Shown in pieces: positions 53,276-64,000 of a DNA stretch of 64,000 bases. The stretch covers positions 22,464,501 through 22,528,500 of the forward strand of contig NW_026623050.1 of the NCBI RefSeq assembly GCF_023065955.2. Reading direction: 5' to 3'. The notes beneath the pieces were generated by a model. The model worked only from the letters and a program-made list of their open reading frames with translations, was not told the origin of the DNA and did not search any database. A program made the position numbers and the translations under genes. Numbering within the stretch: position 1 is the stretch's first letter; each line of letters starts with the position of its first letter. The DNA comes from Ursus arctos (taxonomy: Eukaryota; Chordata; Mammalia; Carnivora; Ursidae).

Positions 53276-54109
53276 CAAATGGGTGTTGTGTTCATTCTTC
53301 AAATGTCAACATATAGAATTATATATTCACCTTTTTCTGTCTTGTTTCCGGGTCGGGAAGTGGAGAGGGGCTCAGGGGTTTGGGTGAAGCTCACCTTGGC
53401 TTACACTTGGACAGGTAATTTTTGAATGGCTTCAACTGAACAAACTTTCACTGCACCTGCGTTAGAGCTTGTCCCTGAAATGAACAAATCAGGAGCGTAA
53501 CATCGAGAGGTCTCCTTGGTCACAGCCCTCCTCAGAGAAGGTGCCTCACGCAAAGCCACTGCGACATGTAGGCAGAGGTAGGCATATATTGTCTCTGGAG
53601 AGCTGCTTCCTTCCCTGACCACCCCGATTAGACCAGCGTGGGCTCCTGACACAAGGGACACCGAATGAACGATGGCTGACTAATAGCCTATGACCATGTG
53701 AAGGGGAAACTTCTTTACTCCTCTTCTGTTATTCTAGAAATACTCTCCTGGCTTTCTTCTGCCCCAGCGAGTGACTGATCTGATCCTCTTGGGCGTAGGC
53801 TGCTTCCAGAATGCTTCCAGACCTTCTGCGGCAACGCTGGGGTCGGCCCCTGGATGGCTGGGAGGACAGGTGTGTGGGGATCCTGCCCCAGTTCCCAGCT
53901 GTCTGTGATGGGTGGACTTGGCTCAAGTATGGGGTCTCCTGAGTGGACCCAAGTGGCTCTCCACGGTCTCATCCTTCAGTGTGGCTCCGTCAGCGCTAAC
54001 CGTGATGTACTGTGCTTTATTTTCCAATCATTCAGAACTTGAGTAGGGAAGAGGAATGTTCTTTATCGGAGTCCTTCACTATGACCCCAACAGAGAAAGC
54101 AGCTGGGCT
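53276..54109. other. Unrecognised sequence
   Basis: No gene or repeat recognised. Minus frames of 85-86 codons lack known domains. Confidence 0.4.
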
Positions 54110-54568
54110 CTTCAAATCATCCCTCAGACATACAAAGACTGAACCTGGCAGTACCTTTAGTTAAATACCCAACAGAAAACTCTCCTACATGTATGTGCAG
54201 GAGGGGACACGGGTGAGCATATTCATGGCAGAGTCGAAAAATTGGAAGCGGTCTATGTTTTTATCCACTGCGGATGGATAAATGAAATGTGTTTTTCTTT
54301 TCTTTTATTCAATTTATTTACTTGGTGAAATATATATGTGGTTAAAGGGGGTGAACTAGGTTTATATGTTTCAGTGTAGATATAGGTCAAAATGATTATG
54401 GTGAACGAAAAAGGAAAGTCACAGCATGTGCTGACATTTATGTAAATGAGAACACACCCACGGAACGGAACCATATATGGTTCGTGGACATGTGCGTGTG
54501 AGAGACAACTGAAACACTGTATCAAAGCAGTGACGGTGTGTCAGGGCGGTTGGTTTAGGAGAAGGAGG
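54110..54568 (+). mobile_element. L1 3' UTR fragment, sense
   Basis: AATACCCAACAGAAAACTCT, GTGAGCATATTCATGGCAGA, AAAAATTGGAAGCGGTCTAT, CACTGCGGATGGATAAATGA and ACATTTATGTAAATGAGAAC resemble an eroded L1 3' UTR ('atgttcatagcagca... aaaactggaaacaac...atccatcaacagatgaatggataaa'). Confidence 0.65.
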
Positions 54569-54570
54569 GA

Positions 54571-54723
54571 AGGGGTGTGTGGGTGGCTCAGTCAGTTAAG
54601 TGTCCCACTCTTGATCTCAGCTTAGGTCTTGAGCTAAGTGGCGTGAGTTCAAGCCCCGTGTTGTGATCCACATTGGTCATGAAACCTACTTAAAATAATA
54701 ATAACAATAATAATAATAATAAT
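54571..54723 (+). mobile_element. Can-SINE, older copy with (AAT)n tail
   Basis: AGGGGTGTGTGGGTGGCTCA, GTCAGTTAAGTGTCCCACTC, TTGATCTCAGCTTAGGTCTT and GTGAGTTCAAGCCCCGTGTT, a B-box-like part, without the long CT linker of the young copies. It ends in an AATAAT array (54690-54722). An older carnivore SINE subfamily. Confidence 0.85.
54690..54722. repeat. (AAT)n trinucleotide repeat
   Basis: About ten AAT units with one AAC, forming the SINE tail. Likely variable. Confidence 0.9.
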
Positions 54724-54848
54724 GTAGCAACCAACACATATTTGATTGTTGTTGGGACTATGTAGGCTATAGGAGAAAGACGGAAGAGGAAAATAGGCTT
54801 AGGTTGGCTCAAGATAATTCTATCTGTAATATTTTACTTTTTTTAAAA

Positions 54849-54962
54849 ATTTTTTTAAAAGATTTTATTTTTAGGTAATCTGTATACCCAAAGAAGGGCT
54901 GGAACTCACAACCCCGAGATGAAGAGTCTCGTGCTCTACGGACTGAGCCAGCCAGGTGTCCC
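54849..54962 (-). mobile_element. Can-SINE, older copy, antisense, short
   Basis: AAGATTTTATTTTTAGGTAA, GAACTCACAACCCCGAGATG, AAGAGTCTCGTGCTCTACGG and the reversed head GACTGAGCCAGCCAGGTGTC. Flanks AATATTTTACTTTTTTAAAA (54829-54848) and AATATTTTGCTTTTTAAAA (54963-54981) are an imperfect duplication. Confidence 0.9.
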
Positions 54963-55194
54963 AATATTTTGCTTTTTAAAAGAGAATTTAAGCATTTATT
55001 GTATAATTTTAAAAGGCATACACAGAGGGAAAGATTCAGGAAGCCAACAAGACAACATGCCAACAGTCGTGAATCCTGTTTCATGGGAAAATGGGTATGC
55101 TATGTTATGCCTTGGACTTTTCTGTGAATAAACCTTTCCTAAAACAAAAAGAAATCAAATAAAGCAGGGGTTGCTCTTGAAGGAATTTTCCAGC
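54963..55194. other. Unrecognised sequence
   Basis: Nothing recognised. Confidence 0.35.
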
Positions 55195-55560
55195 GATAGG
55201 AAGCACAGGGGCCGGAGAGTCAGTGTTGGGGTAATAGCAGGAAGACTGTCCAGTGGCTGGGACGAGAGGCCGGGCCGGGGGAGGCCACTCTGACGCCGGA
55301 CGGGTGGGGGGGGGAGCCAGCACCCAAGGGAGGGTGGCCGTGGAGGGACCGCCCGACGGAGCGACCGTGTGCCCCATAGCAGAGGACGGGTGTGGTCAGG
55401 CCCGGACGGTTCTCCAGTCCTGACCGAGCTCTCATTTCAGTGCATATTCTTAGAACAAAGCTCCTTCTGTCGGGGGCTCATTTACAGGCGACCACAGGGG
55501 CGGCGCGTGTGCTTCGGGTTCCGGGAGAAGGCCGAACTCCCAGGCTGGCTCGCATCTTCA
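55195..55560. promoter_or_regulatory. Small CpG-island-like segment
   Basis: By eye there are roughly two dozen CpG in about 360 bp, with high GC: clusters at 55262-55305, 55337-55370 and 55480-55540 (for example GGGGCGGCGCGTG). The rest of the window is CpG-poor. GGGGCGG is an Sp1-like motif. No TATA box, first exon or splice pattern is supported. It could be a promoter of an unseen transcript, an orphan island or a GC-rich unmethylated relic. Confidence 0.6.
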
Positions 55561-55661
55561 GATGTTTCTGTGCCCTGGCCGTTGCCAGCCCTGAGGATGC
55601 TGAATGATGTGACACCAATGCTAGAGCTTCGATGGGCAATCCCCATCCCCAGGCCACTTAA

Positions 55662-55679
55662 AGAAAAAAAAAAAAAAAG
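55662..55679. repeat. A-rich run
   Basis: About 16 A with a final AGAAAA, at the edge of the L1-like fragment. Confidence 0.8.
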
Positions 55680-56235
55680 AAAAGCTTTCGAGGACGATTT
55701 TAGATTTACGGATAAACTGCACATGTAGAGATTCCCATACCCCTCACACCCAATTTTCTTTTTATTAACACCTCATGTATGCACGGCACCATTGCGACAG
55801 CTAACGGATGAATCCTGATGAAGTCCATAGTTCCGGTCAGATTTCTTGAGTTTTCCAGGTCCTATTTCTGTCCCAGGGTCCCAGCCAATACCCCACCCCA
55901 TTTAGTGGTCAGGTCTCCTCGGGCTCCTTGTGGCTGTGACAGTCCCTCACTTTCCTTGCTCCTGTTGACTTGACGGTTTGGGGAGCACCTGTTGGGTATT
56001 TTGCAGGAGGCCCGTCTACCGGGATGTGTCTGATGTTTTTCTCATGATTAGGCCAGGGTTAGACGTTCGTGGGAGGCCGATCACAGAGGGAACGTGCCTT
56101 CTCATGTAGTCACATGAAGGGAAACTCCTATCAACATGACTTGTCACTGTTGACCTGGGACTCGATCACAATCACCTGGCAGGTTACATTGTGAAAGTGG
56201 TTTTTCTAGGCGTTCTCTGGAACCAAGTGGTGACT
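55680..56235. mobile_element. Old L1-like 3' region
   Basis: GAGATTCCCATACCCCTCAC, TTTTATTAACACCTCATGTA, TTGAGTTTTCCAGGTCCTAT, TTCTGTCCCAGGGTCCCAGC, CAGGTCTCCTCGGGCTCCTT, TGTGTCTGATGTTTTTCTCA and CCTATCAACATGACTTGTCA follow a common old L1 3' region that I recall ('gttcccatatacccctcaccc ... gatttcaccagtttttcc ... tgtctgatgtttttctcatgattagac'). Orientation is probably antisense but not certain. Confidence 0.75.
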
Positions 56236-57164
56236 GCAATGGGGGATAAGAGTGGTTTCTGGCGGCAGCAGGACGCCTCTGACCCCACTCACGGGCAGGA
56301 AGGCCTGGCTCAGCCTGCTCGCTCCCTCCAACAGTGAGGCAGCGCCCCTGAGCTCCGAGCTCTGGCTGGAGTGCCCCTGGGCTCCAAGCAGGGACAGGGA
56401 AACTTCCCCCCGGGCACACAGGAAAACCACAGTGGAAACCAGATTCTTCTTTCCCAGGCAGTGGGGAGGGGTATCTCGAGAGTACTAGCATTTACATTGA
56501 TAAATATTTAGAGAAAAGACCAAACTTCATTTCCTGTCGCTGATAAAGGCCCGTGGAAATATTTGGGCCTTGCTACTTTGCAGCAAGTTGAGGCCCTGTC
56601 ACAGACCCCGCAGCTGCTATTTCAAAACTCTTTTCATCCAGCCTCCACTCTCCCCTAAGGGATCCTCTTAACCTCAGGGAATTGTTGGCTTACTAGCCTA
56701 CTGGGAAGATGAGAGCCTGTTCTCCCTCGGCTGCCACTACTGCACCTTGGCCGCCCCCTGTGCCCGCCAGCTTCTCCCTGCTCTCCGCTGCAAAGATGAA
56801 GGCTGAGCCCCTCTCTTCTCACAGCCCGGTGCACGTGCTCATGTCCTTTTAACCTTCCCATTCTCCAAGCCTCTCCTGGTTCAGCTTGTCACACTCCAGC
56901 TTAGTTACTTCCCTCTCAAGCTGCTCTCTCTTTCCTCTACTTTCCTGTCGTGACCCTACCCTGACAACTCACCCGTCCTCATTCTCACCTCTGCATTTCC
57001 TACCACTGGGAAGTGTCAGCTTCTCTCTTTCTTTCAGACCTCTGAGCCTGCTGTGTTCATGGCCTGACATACTGTCTCTCCCTGCTCCCCTCCACCTGTG
57101 TCATTGGCTGGCCAACACCCCCGCCCCGTCTCATACCCTGACAGACCCAACTTTCAAAGCACTT
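56236..57164. other. Unrecognised sequence, right part possibly L2
   Basis: No gene recognised. 56880-57160 is pyrimidine-rich and could be the eroded upstream part of the following L2 copy. A 115-codon minus frame (56144-56491) has no known domain. Confidence 0.4.
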
Positions 57165-57399
57165 CCTCCAGGAAGCCTTCCCTGACTCTCAGAAACCAAA
57201 ACAGGGCCCCTCTATGTACACTCGGAGCACCTTGGGCATGCGGTCTTAGCACTTCCCTCATGGTACTGAAACTGCCTGGGTATGACTGTTTTCTGCCCCA
57301 CTGGATTACAAGCTCCTTGAGAGCAAGCTCCTCTTGTCTATCATTCTATTCCTCAGGTACTGGGACCAGCAGTTGGAGCTCACAGATATCTGTTGAATT
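57165..57399 (+). mobile_element. L2 LINE 3' end
   Basis: CTTCCTCCAGGAAGCCTTCC, CTGACTCTCAGAAACCAAAA, ATTACAAGCTCCTTGAGAGC and CAGATATCTGTTGAATTAAA. This is the L2 3' end ('caggaagccttccctgac ... gactgtgagctccttgagggcag ... tttgttgaatgaa'). The young SINE at 57414 sits just beyond it. Confidence 0.85.
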
Positions 57400-57413
57400 A
57401 AAAGAGCAGTCTA

Positions 57414-57610
57414 GGGGCGCCTGGGTGGCACAGCGGTTAAGCGTCTGCCTTCAGCTCAGGGCGTGATCCCGGCATTACGGGATCGAGCCCCACATCAGGC
57501 TCCTCCGCTATGAGCCTGCCTCTTCCTCTCCCACTCCCCCTGCTTGTGTTCCCTCTCTCGCTGGCTGTCTCTATCTCTGTCGAATAAATAAATAAAATCT
57601 TTAAAAAATA
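57414..57610 (+). mobile_element. Can-SINE, young type, full length
   Basis: GGGGCGCCTGGGTGGCACAG, CGGTTAAGCGTCTGCCTTCA, GGGATCGAGCCCCACATCAG, CTCGCTGGCTGTCTCTATCT, AATAAATAAATAAAATCTTT. A 14 bp duplication AAAAGAGCAG(T/C)CTA with one mismatch is at 57400-57413 and 57611-57624. Confidence 0.97.
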
Positions 57611-57624
57611 AAAAGAGCAGCCTA

Positions 57625-58456
57625 GCCTGCTGCTTCTTCCTTGTTCGTGAATCCTCATGTTCTTGCCATTCATTACACCCCATCACCCACACCCAAACTC
57701 CTTTATTTGCCTTCTCTGTCAGCCACCTGGTGGAATGATCTTCCAAAGAACTTCCTCAAGGTGGCACCCAACGGTCCCTGTTCAGTCCTCGGCCCAGTCG
57801 ACTCTCTACTAGCTATGTTACTCCTGTCCAACTTTTCCTTTCTTGTAATTTTCTCCTCCGTGGATTTCTGGACTCTTGCACTCTCCTGGTTCTTTCCCTA
57901 CTTCTGTGACTTCTCTTTCTCAGCATCCTGGAATGATGACCTACAGAGGAGGCTGAGAAAGGTAGGGAAGCACACGGACGTTTGGTCAGCACTGCTGTTC
58001 CGTAGGTCCTGCAGCAAGGGTGACCGACCTGTTCGCCTGGGGCTGTCTGGCTTCTAGCACTGAGAAGCGGGGCATCCCAGAAGACCCTCGATCCTAGGCA
58101 CACTGAGAAGGCTGGCTGGTCACCCCACCTCCAGCTCTTGGCTCATACTCGGTACAACTATGTCATCCTTGCCTGTTTCCACCTCATCCAGCTGTCGATT
58201 ACAGACTTCCTGAGAGCAGGGCCTGGACTGCGTGGATCGTTTTCATCAGACAAGGTCAAGAACATTGTCTGCACTGAGTAGATAACCATAAATCCGCATA
58301 GAGGTTTAAGATGTCTTTTTGGCTTTTGATTATGTGAATAACATATAGTCAATGTAAAAAGAAAAAAAACCAGGTAAACAAAAAGGGAGAAAACAATTTT
58401 TAACATTACCTTATTTACTGGCCCTCCTTAGAAATGACCACCTGGCTTTAGAGTGG
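57625..58456. other. Unrecognised sequence, possibly with L2 remnants
   Basis: GGTCCCTGTTCAGTCCTCGG near 57772 and GACTTCCTGAGAGCAGGGCC near 58204 are L2-like phrases, too weak to delimit. A 138-codon plus frame (57641-58057) has no known domain. Confidence 0.4.
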
Positions 58457-58522
58457 GCACGCGCGTGCGCACACACACACACACACACACGTGCACGCGT
58501 GCACGCACACACGCACACATAT
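58457..58522. repeat. Alternating purine-pyrimidine tract (CA/CG repeats)
   Basis: Sixty-six consecutive bases alternate purine and pyrimidine without a break: GCACGCGCGTGCGC, then a CA run, GTGCACGCGTGCAC and a CA-rich end. The CG-rich parts plus the CA run make a strong Z-DNA candidate and a likely length-variable site. Confidence 0.95.
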
Positions 58523-58999
58523 TTGAGTTTGTATGTGAATTGTAAAGAAAAACTGGGTCATATTTCACAGGCTGTTCTGTAAGTTCTTTTTCTCATTGAA
58601 CAATATATCTCATAAATGTCTATGAAATTAAATTGAAAATGATAGAATTAAATGACTTGTGTTTATTGGGCCCAAATTGTAACATACCTGGGAATGCCGG
58701 TATGAATAGCGGCTGTATCACGTTCTAGAACTTGGCACGCAAGCCATTTAGTATAATTGACTGGTTGTATTTCCTTTTTTTGAAGTAAATGTAAGTGATA
58801 GAAATTGTTCCAGAACATTGCAAAGGACGGGCAGCTACCCAGTTGATTACATAAAGCAAACATAACCTCGGTACTTAAGACTGATCAAGATATCATTTAA
58901 AAAAAAAGAAGAAGAAAGAAAACATACAGGCTAAGCTCACTTCGGAATATGGATCTTAAATGAAAACAAGCAAATAGACTGTAAGAAGATATCAAATAC
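58523..58999. other. Unrecognised sequence
   Basis: AT-rich with phrases such as TTTCTCATTGAACAATATAT that may be old L1. No gene recognised. A-rich AAAAAAAAGAAGAAGAAAG lies near 58899. Confidence 0.4.
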
Positions 59000-59175
59000 A
59001 TTAATTAGAAGATTAATAGCAAGAGTAACACGAGCTAACCCTCGTGGATCTTTCTATACGCCAGCCACTGGTCTGAACGCTTAGTCCTCATACCACTCTG
59101 TGAGGGAACATTTTACAGACGAAGAAACGGGTATAGAGTGAGACTAACTTGTCCACAGTCCATGACTAGTGACTT
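59000..59175 (-). mobile_element. MIR SINE, antisense
   Basis: TACGCCAGCCACTGGTCTGA, CGCTTAGTCCTCATACCACT, CTGTGAGGGAACATTTTACA, GACGAAGAAACGGGTATAGA and AACTTGTCCACAGTCCATGA. Antisense MIR order. Confidence 0.8.
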
Positions 59176-59559
59176 CCCTCCAGGATTACATCAGGCTTTT
59201 ATTCCAGCAATGCAGGGATGGGTCATTACAAGGAGACCTACAATACAATAGGGTACAACAATAGGCTTCACAAGGAAAACAAGATCATCTTGTACTAAAA
59301 AAAGGCATTCAAGAAACCGTGGTATCTCTTTTAATAAAAACATTACAAAAAACAGAAGCAGAAGGGCGTTTGTTTACACGAAGCAGTATGTATTTCAGAC
59401 CAAGACATTTCTGTTAAAATTTAGGTTCGAAGTATGGATTCCTCGATTCTACCTATTAGCAATCAAAATAGGAATACTTTATAGGACACATGAAAGCTTT
59501 CTCTTTTCTACAAAAAGAGTATTTGTCTGCATTTGAAAATGTTGAAGAAATCATCTCCT
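59176..59559. other. Unrecognised sequence
   Basis: 59205-59345 (GCAATGCAGGGATGGGTCAT, ACAATAGGCTTCACAAGG, AAAAAAGGCATTCAAGAAAC) could be degenerate L1 ORF2 in sense, but I cannot delimit it. Confidence 0.4.
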
Positions 59560-59770
59560 TTGTCATTAAATTCTCTCATACGTGAATTTTAATGGCTGCA
59601 TAATATTCCATCAAAAGGATGCACCATAATTTAACCTCTGTGTTGCACATTTAAAGGATTTCCTTTTTTCTTTTTACCTTCTCTCTTTCATAGCCCTGAA
59701 GGTAAATTTAGGTCTAATTCCTAGAAAACAGCTCCAATTTTTTAATGTTTCCTGCCAACTTTCCTTCCTA
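59560..59770 (-). mobile_element. Old L1-like 3' region, antisense (short)
   Basis: ATTTTAATGGCTGCATAATA, TTCCATCAAAAGGATGCACC, ATAATTTAACCTCTGTGTTG and TCTAATTCCTAGAAAACAGC match antisense L1 phrases also seen at 46.9-47.3 kb. Confidence 0.6.
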
Positions 59771-60030
59771 AACTATTTGCACTAATATATGCTTTTTCCA
59801 GTAAAACATAGGAGACTACCATTACCTCCACACATATTTTCCAATCATTCAAATGACATATGTGTGTCATTCTATGCAGACGTTATGGAACTGATAGTTG
59901 ACACGCTCAATGCTCCTGAATAACGTGTGCCATGAAGCCTTCGGTTCCTCTCAAAATAATTTACAAATTTCACCCAATGCCGACAGGCATTTTCTTAGAC
60001 TTCGCCTCAATGACTCTAAATGTTATCTGG

Positions 60031-60221
60031 GGGCGCCTGGGTGGCGCAGTCCTTAAGCTTCTGCCTTCGGCTCAGGGTGTGATCCTGGCGTTCTGGGATC
60101 GAGCCCCACATCAGGCTCCTCTGCTGGGAGCCTGCTTCTTCCTCTCCCGCTCCCCCTGCTTGTGTTCCCTCTCTCGCTGGCTGTCTCTCTGTGTCAAATA
60201 AATAAAATCTTTTAAAAAAAA
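60031..60221 (+). mobile_element. Can-SINE, young type
   Basis: GGGCGCCTGGGTGGCGCAGT, CTTCTGCCTTCGGCTCAGGG, GGGATCGAGCCCCACATCAG, and GTGTCAAATAAATAAAATCT with a short A tail. A perfect 14 bp duplication TAAATGTTATCTGG is at 60017-60030 and 60222-60235. Confidence 0.97.
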
Positions 60222-60235
60222 TAAATGTTATCTGG

Positions 60236-62589
60236 AAGAAGGAGCAAAGGAGAGCATCTGCAAATGTTGTAAAAGAGAAGAGTGAGGACAGGGGCCAGTT
60301 CTCATCCAATTTTTAAGAAGCAGTGATCGTTCAAGCACTAGCCGTGGGAAGCCGAGCACACTCCCCCGTCCCTTGTGCCGAGCTATGCTGCCACACAGAC
60401 TCGCCGCCGGGGAAGAGGTCTTCCCAGCAGCTGAGAAAGCCTTCTGGAACTCAAGGCTGTAGCAGCCACTTCGTTCCCAAATGTGAATTAATTCAGAGCA
60501 GAGAGAAATCCAAATGTAAGCTTGTTATTTTCCACAAGGCCTGGCTTTCCGCGGGGAGAGGCCCCCCACAGAAACTGGATACACTGTCCGCGGCCTAACT
60601 GCCTCTCTCTTTTCTCATAGCTGATTGAAGAGGATAAAAACAGCTATGTTTATATCATACTATGAGCTTTGTAAAGAACTTTCTAGGACCCAAGCTGAAG
60701 GCACAGGCAGGACCAGGAAGCACAGCGATAGCTGCCGATGAAATTCAGAATTCTTATGGCTCTAGAGGATGTGGTGGCACTTGGGCTGGCGCTGGCTGTT
60801 CTGGAGGCTGCTGACTTAAAGACAGGAAAATGGAGCTGTTTGTGTCCCCAAACTCCACATTTTTTAATATCAGGGATTAGACTCCTTCCTTGACTGCTCT
60901 TGTTTAAAACACGAGGTCACTGTCTATAAAAGCACAAGTTCACTTGCTTAAACCCATCTGTGGGAAACTTTCCCATAGAATGTTGTTCCACGGGCTTTCC
61001 CATTTAAATGATTTGAAAGGACACTAACGACACAGAAGGAATTTGAGAGAGAGACACCCACTCACCCACCCACACAGACGCCCACATACAGCAAAACCAA
61101 ACCAGTTGGCACTGACGCCCAGGCCCTCTGAGTTCAAAGCAAGAGCCACCTCAGAGTTCCCACCATCTGAAGAGGACCTTGGCTTTTTTCCTTTGAAGTG
61201 TTTCCTTTGAAGGTCAAGGTAAAAGGGCCGTGTTGACTCAAGAAATTGCTAATCTATAGAAGGATGTGGCCTCTGCTCCATCACACATTTGTAATGTTCA
61301 CATGGGGTTAACAAAACAAATGGTTCTGACTGTAATGCGTGAGCTGGGGCCAGCCTTTCTTCTCCACTTGTCTCCCTCACGGGAACATTCCTTCAGGACA
61401 AGGTGAGACCCAGGCTAAGAAGGAACTCGCAAGGTTCAAAAGCCAGTTACGGGGCTCATTTCGAGCCTCTTGAATCTCCGTAGTCATGTAGTCAACACTG
61501 GGGTGCTGCCGTTGGCTGCTGGGTGCCTCGCTACGAAGACTGGACTTGGAGATAAAGGATCCAGATCAAGCCCCGACTCCATGGTGCCTTATGACACAGT
61601 GTCATTCCTGACAGGTCTCTCCACAGTTTTTCTTCTTGACCTGCCTCATACTACTTCCTGTTGAAGAATTTCTTAAAACAGACTGAAAATGTAACAACAA
61701 CCACCACCACCAAACCCAAAAGAGACTTTTTAAGCATAGAACCCCGAAGTAAGTAGGACTTGACAAGCTGGATTTTAAGAAGTAAAAACCTTGGCATCCA
61801 AGAGAAACACCGTCGCCGAGCTGGGCTGAGCCTGGGCAGAATTTTGACAGGGTAGCGATGAGTAGAGTGTTCACCAGTCTCAGTTATACTCCAGAAACCG
61901 CCCCAACCATGCAACGAGCATCACTAGAATGTTCGTACTGGATGGATCATTTATTTTGCAAATTTATTTTGCGATGGCCAGGTGTTGGCACACATTAGTC
62001 AAATTCAGTTAATCAGGAAACACAGCATGTTCTCCCACACTCGTCCCTACCCTCATCCACCCAAATATTTGGTCTAAATCGTGGCTATACTAAAAACGAC
62101 GTGTATCCCAAATTGAATCTAAAAGCATTTCTCCATCTGGAGAGAGTGGGTTGTCTGGCAGAGTCAAGAAACTGGAAATACCAGATAATTACAAGAAACT
62201 TTGATCAAATATTTTGTTTAGAGGTTGACGCGGGTGACACGCCTCTCCCCAACACCATCCCTTTGCTAATAAGGTCACCCATGGGATTTGGAATGGATGT
62301 TGCATATGCCACTCACCAAATGGCCTGCCTCAGAGCCCCAAAGGGTCATGTGTTTGGATAAAGTCCTTCCAGCCTCTCTGTTGTTGTTTATCTCGAGGCC
62401 TAATTCAAGGGGATTCTTCCATCACTTTTTTTTCTCCCCAAGAAAATACCACCCAGAGAGCTAGGAAATCAACAACAGAGTGTGCAAGGTGGGTGGGAAT
62501 GGAATCTATTAGGTGGAAGAACAGGCGTGCTTGGGGCTTAAAAGAGTGATTTTGCCTACCCTAGGTTAGGAATTTCCATATGAGTATGA

Positions 62590-62590
<1 letters not shown>
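60236..62590. other. Unrecognised, apparently unique sequence
   Basis: About 2.35 kb with no repeat family or gene recognised. Frames of 86-91 codons lack known domains. A GGTGGTGGTGGTTGTTG-type run on the minus strand lies near 61694-61711. Confidence 0.45.

Positions 62591-62631
<41 letters not shown>
62591..62631. repeat. (CA)n microsatellite, about 20 units
   Basis: An uninterrupted ACAC... run of about 40 bp followed by CTCACGTGCACG. A good candidate polymorphic marker. Confidence 0.97.
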
Positions 62632-62635
<4 letters not shown>

Positions 62636-64000
62636 GTGCACGTAAAGCCATTTATAAATCTGTCTGTCTATCTATCATATGCCCACGCAGGTGCTTCTAT
62701 ACCTGGAGCTACTTGTACGGGGTATAAATTACATTTTAACACCTGCATCAGTGGTAGGGCAAAAAGGAGCCAGTTTTTTCCACATTCATAGCATTTTGTT
62801 TCTTTCCAAAGCACTGTGTTCACAAAATCTTCACTAAAACTCTGTAAGGCAGGGAGAGTGAAAATCTTTCCCCCATGGGAAGGTAAGATGCCTGCCCGGG
62901 TCCCTCTGGAGGACTGAATCTCTCCTCAGCCAGGAACCAGACAGGCCTCAAGCCACCGTGAATGCTCTCCCTAGCCCCTCGGTGGTCGGGATCGCGGAGA
63001 AGTGTCAAGAATGCCCTTTATCCCATTCTTCCAGATGTTCTCCTAGGTGGGTGGTGGGATTGTCCCCCTGCAGCCCTTCAGGCCATCCTGTGAATGAAGG
63101 CCCCTGTGCGGGTGCTCTGAAGAAATCTGTCAGGAGAAGGTGGCTGACTCCGAACGTGGACCCTGGATGCGCCAGTGATGTGACCACCATTTGGTCACCT
63201 CAAAGGTGTTGGTTCAGCTGCTTTGGGAGGGATGGGAATGATATCTGGAGATGCAGGGCCAGAGGCCCGCACAGTTTCTGAGGCATGGCTTGATGGTTGT
63301 GATTAATCGGGGAGATGGAGGCGGAACGGTTTTGTAGAAGTTAAAGGGGCTGATCTCCTCGAGACCTTGAAAGTCCGACCCGTGAATGCGGCAGATAATA
63401 AGCAGTTGCTCCAACTTCCAGCACACATGGAAAAGAAGGGTTTGCAACAAGGGCTGTACGTTCAATCCCCCTTCGGTCTGTTCTCTACGTTGTTACCAGA
63501 AGCAAACCGGACACCGAATCTTTCAACAGCGTAGAACCTTGATAGGAGTTTTCTTTACATACACCACTAGGTGATCTCCCCCTCCTTTTTCACTTCTCTG
63601 GTTTTTGCTCAGATTGTCTACAAAAACACGTATTCCTTTAGAACACTTAAAATGTGCTTTTAAAGAAATCCTTACATATGTTCTTTTGCCCCTAGGATAA
63701 GGTATATATTTGTCCCAGGGCAAGACCCTCCATCTCCATTGCCCGCTTCCCCCCTGAGCGTGTGTCCACCACGGAACCACTTACTCACCCTACCCTCCAG
63801 CCGGATGGAACTGCTCCCCATCTTCCCCTCCCCAGCCATCCTCCCCTTTGCGCCCCTGTGCTCACGTTGTTCTGCATGGAGGCCTTCTTGCTCCTTTGTC
63901 TCCCTGGCTAACACCCAAGTATTATCTCCTTGATGGCACCCATTCTGAACCCAATTGTACCCCTGGCAGGTGCCCCATTGTCAACAAACACACAGTTCCG
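62632..64000. other. Unrecognised sequence
   Basis: A weak antisense MIR-like phrase is at 62805-62890 (AAAGCACTGTGTTCACAAAA, TAAAACTCTGTAAGGCAGGG). No gene or other repeat is recognised to the end of the window. A 107-codon plus frame (62958-63281) has no known domain. Confidence 0.45.

Noticed and set aside
52706..53316. Pro/Ala/Arg-rich and Gly-rich frames on both strands
   Set aside because: They follow the base composition of the G-rich block; no signal of selection or domain.
55662..55679. Processed-pseudogene A tail
   Set aside because: No cDNA-like body was recognised to the left, and the sequence to the right is L1-like. The run is better explained as A-rich sequence at an L1 border.

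Overview
This is mammalian nuclear DNA, and I find no protein-coding exon, spliced gene, rRNA or tRNA gene in it that I can support. The open frames are short (171 codons at most). They are scattered over all six frames, many run through recognisable repeats, and none shows a domain I recognise. The window is therefore intergenic or deep-intronic sequence, and its readable content is layers of transposable elements.

The organism is almost certainly a caniform carnivore. Seventeen copies of the carnivore tRNA-derived SINE (Can-SINE/SINEC) are present. The youngest begin GGGGCGCCTGGGTGGC and end with a CT-rich stretch, AAATAAATAAAATCTT and an A tail. The subtype resembles the one I associate with bears and giant panda; that narrower placement is inference. 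Several copies have perfect 14-15 bp target-site duplications (TSDs), so they inserted recently.

Layout. 1-5.3 kb: mostly unrecognised DNA with an interrupted MER5-type element, a 35-bp-arm inverted repeat, a SINE with an expanded CCTCTC hexamer array and a MIR. 5.3-9.8 kb: MER5 copies (one split by an L1), SINEs, MIRs and TG repeats. 9.8-16.5 kb: L1 3' ends, a hAT-like element and an L1 split by two tandem SINEs. 16.5-24.6 kb: MER20, MER5s, a composite L1 block and an L2 split by an L1. 24.6-31.4 kb: mainly unique sequence. 31.4-36.5 kb: SINEs, a hAT-like element and the clearest L1 (ORF2 end plus 3' UTR). 36.5-46.7 kb: weak L2/MIR fragments and a purine tract. 46.7-54.9 kb: antisense L1, then a long AT-rich sense L1 carrying a hAT-like element that itself carries a fragment resembling U2 snRNA, then a G-rich CpG block. 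55-64 kb: a small CpG-island-like segment, L1 and L2 fragments, two SINEs, a 66 bp alternating purine-pyrimidine tract and a CA repeat.

No genes work together here, and I saw no new system. The best observations are the U2-derived insertion with a degenerate TSD, the 1.6 kb inverted repeat, the two CpG/G-rich islands without a visible gene, and several candidate polymorphic repeats. Family names are from memory of consensus sequences and were not checked against a library. Boundaries without a TSD are approximate.
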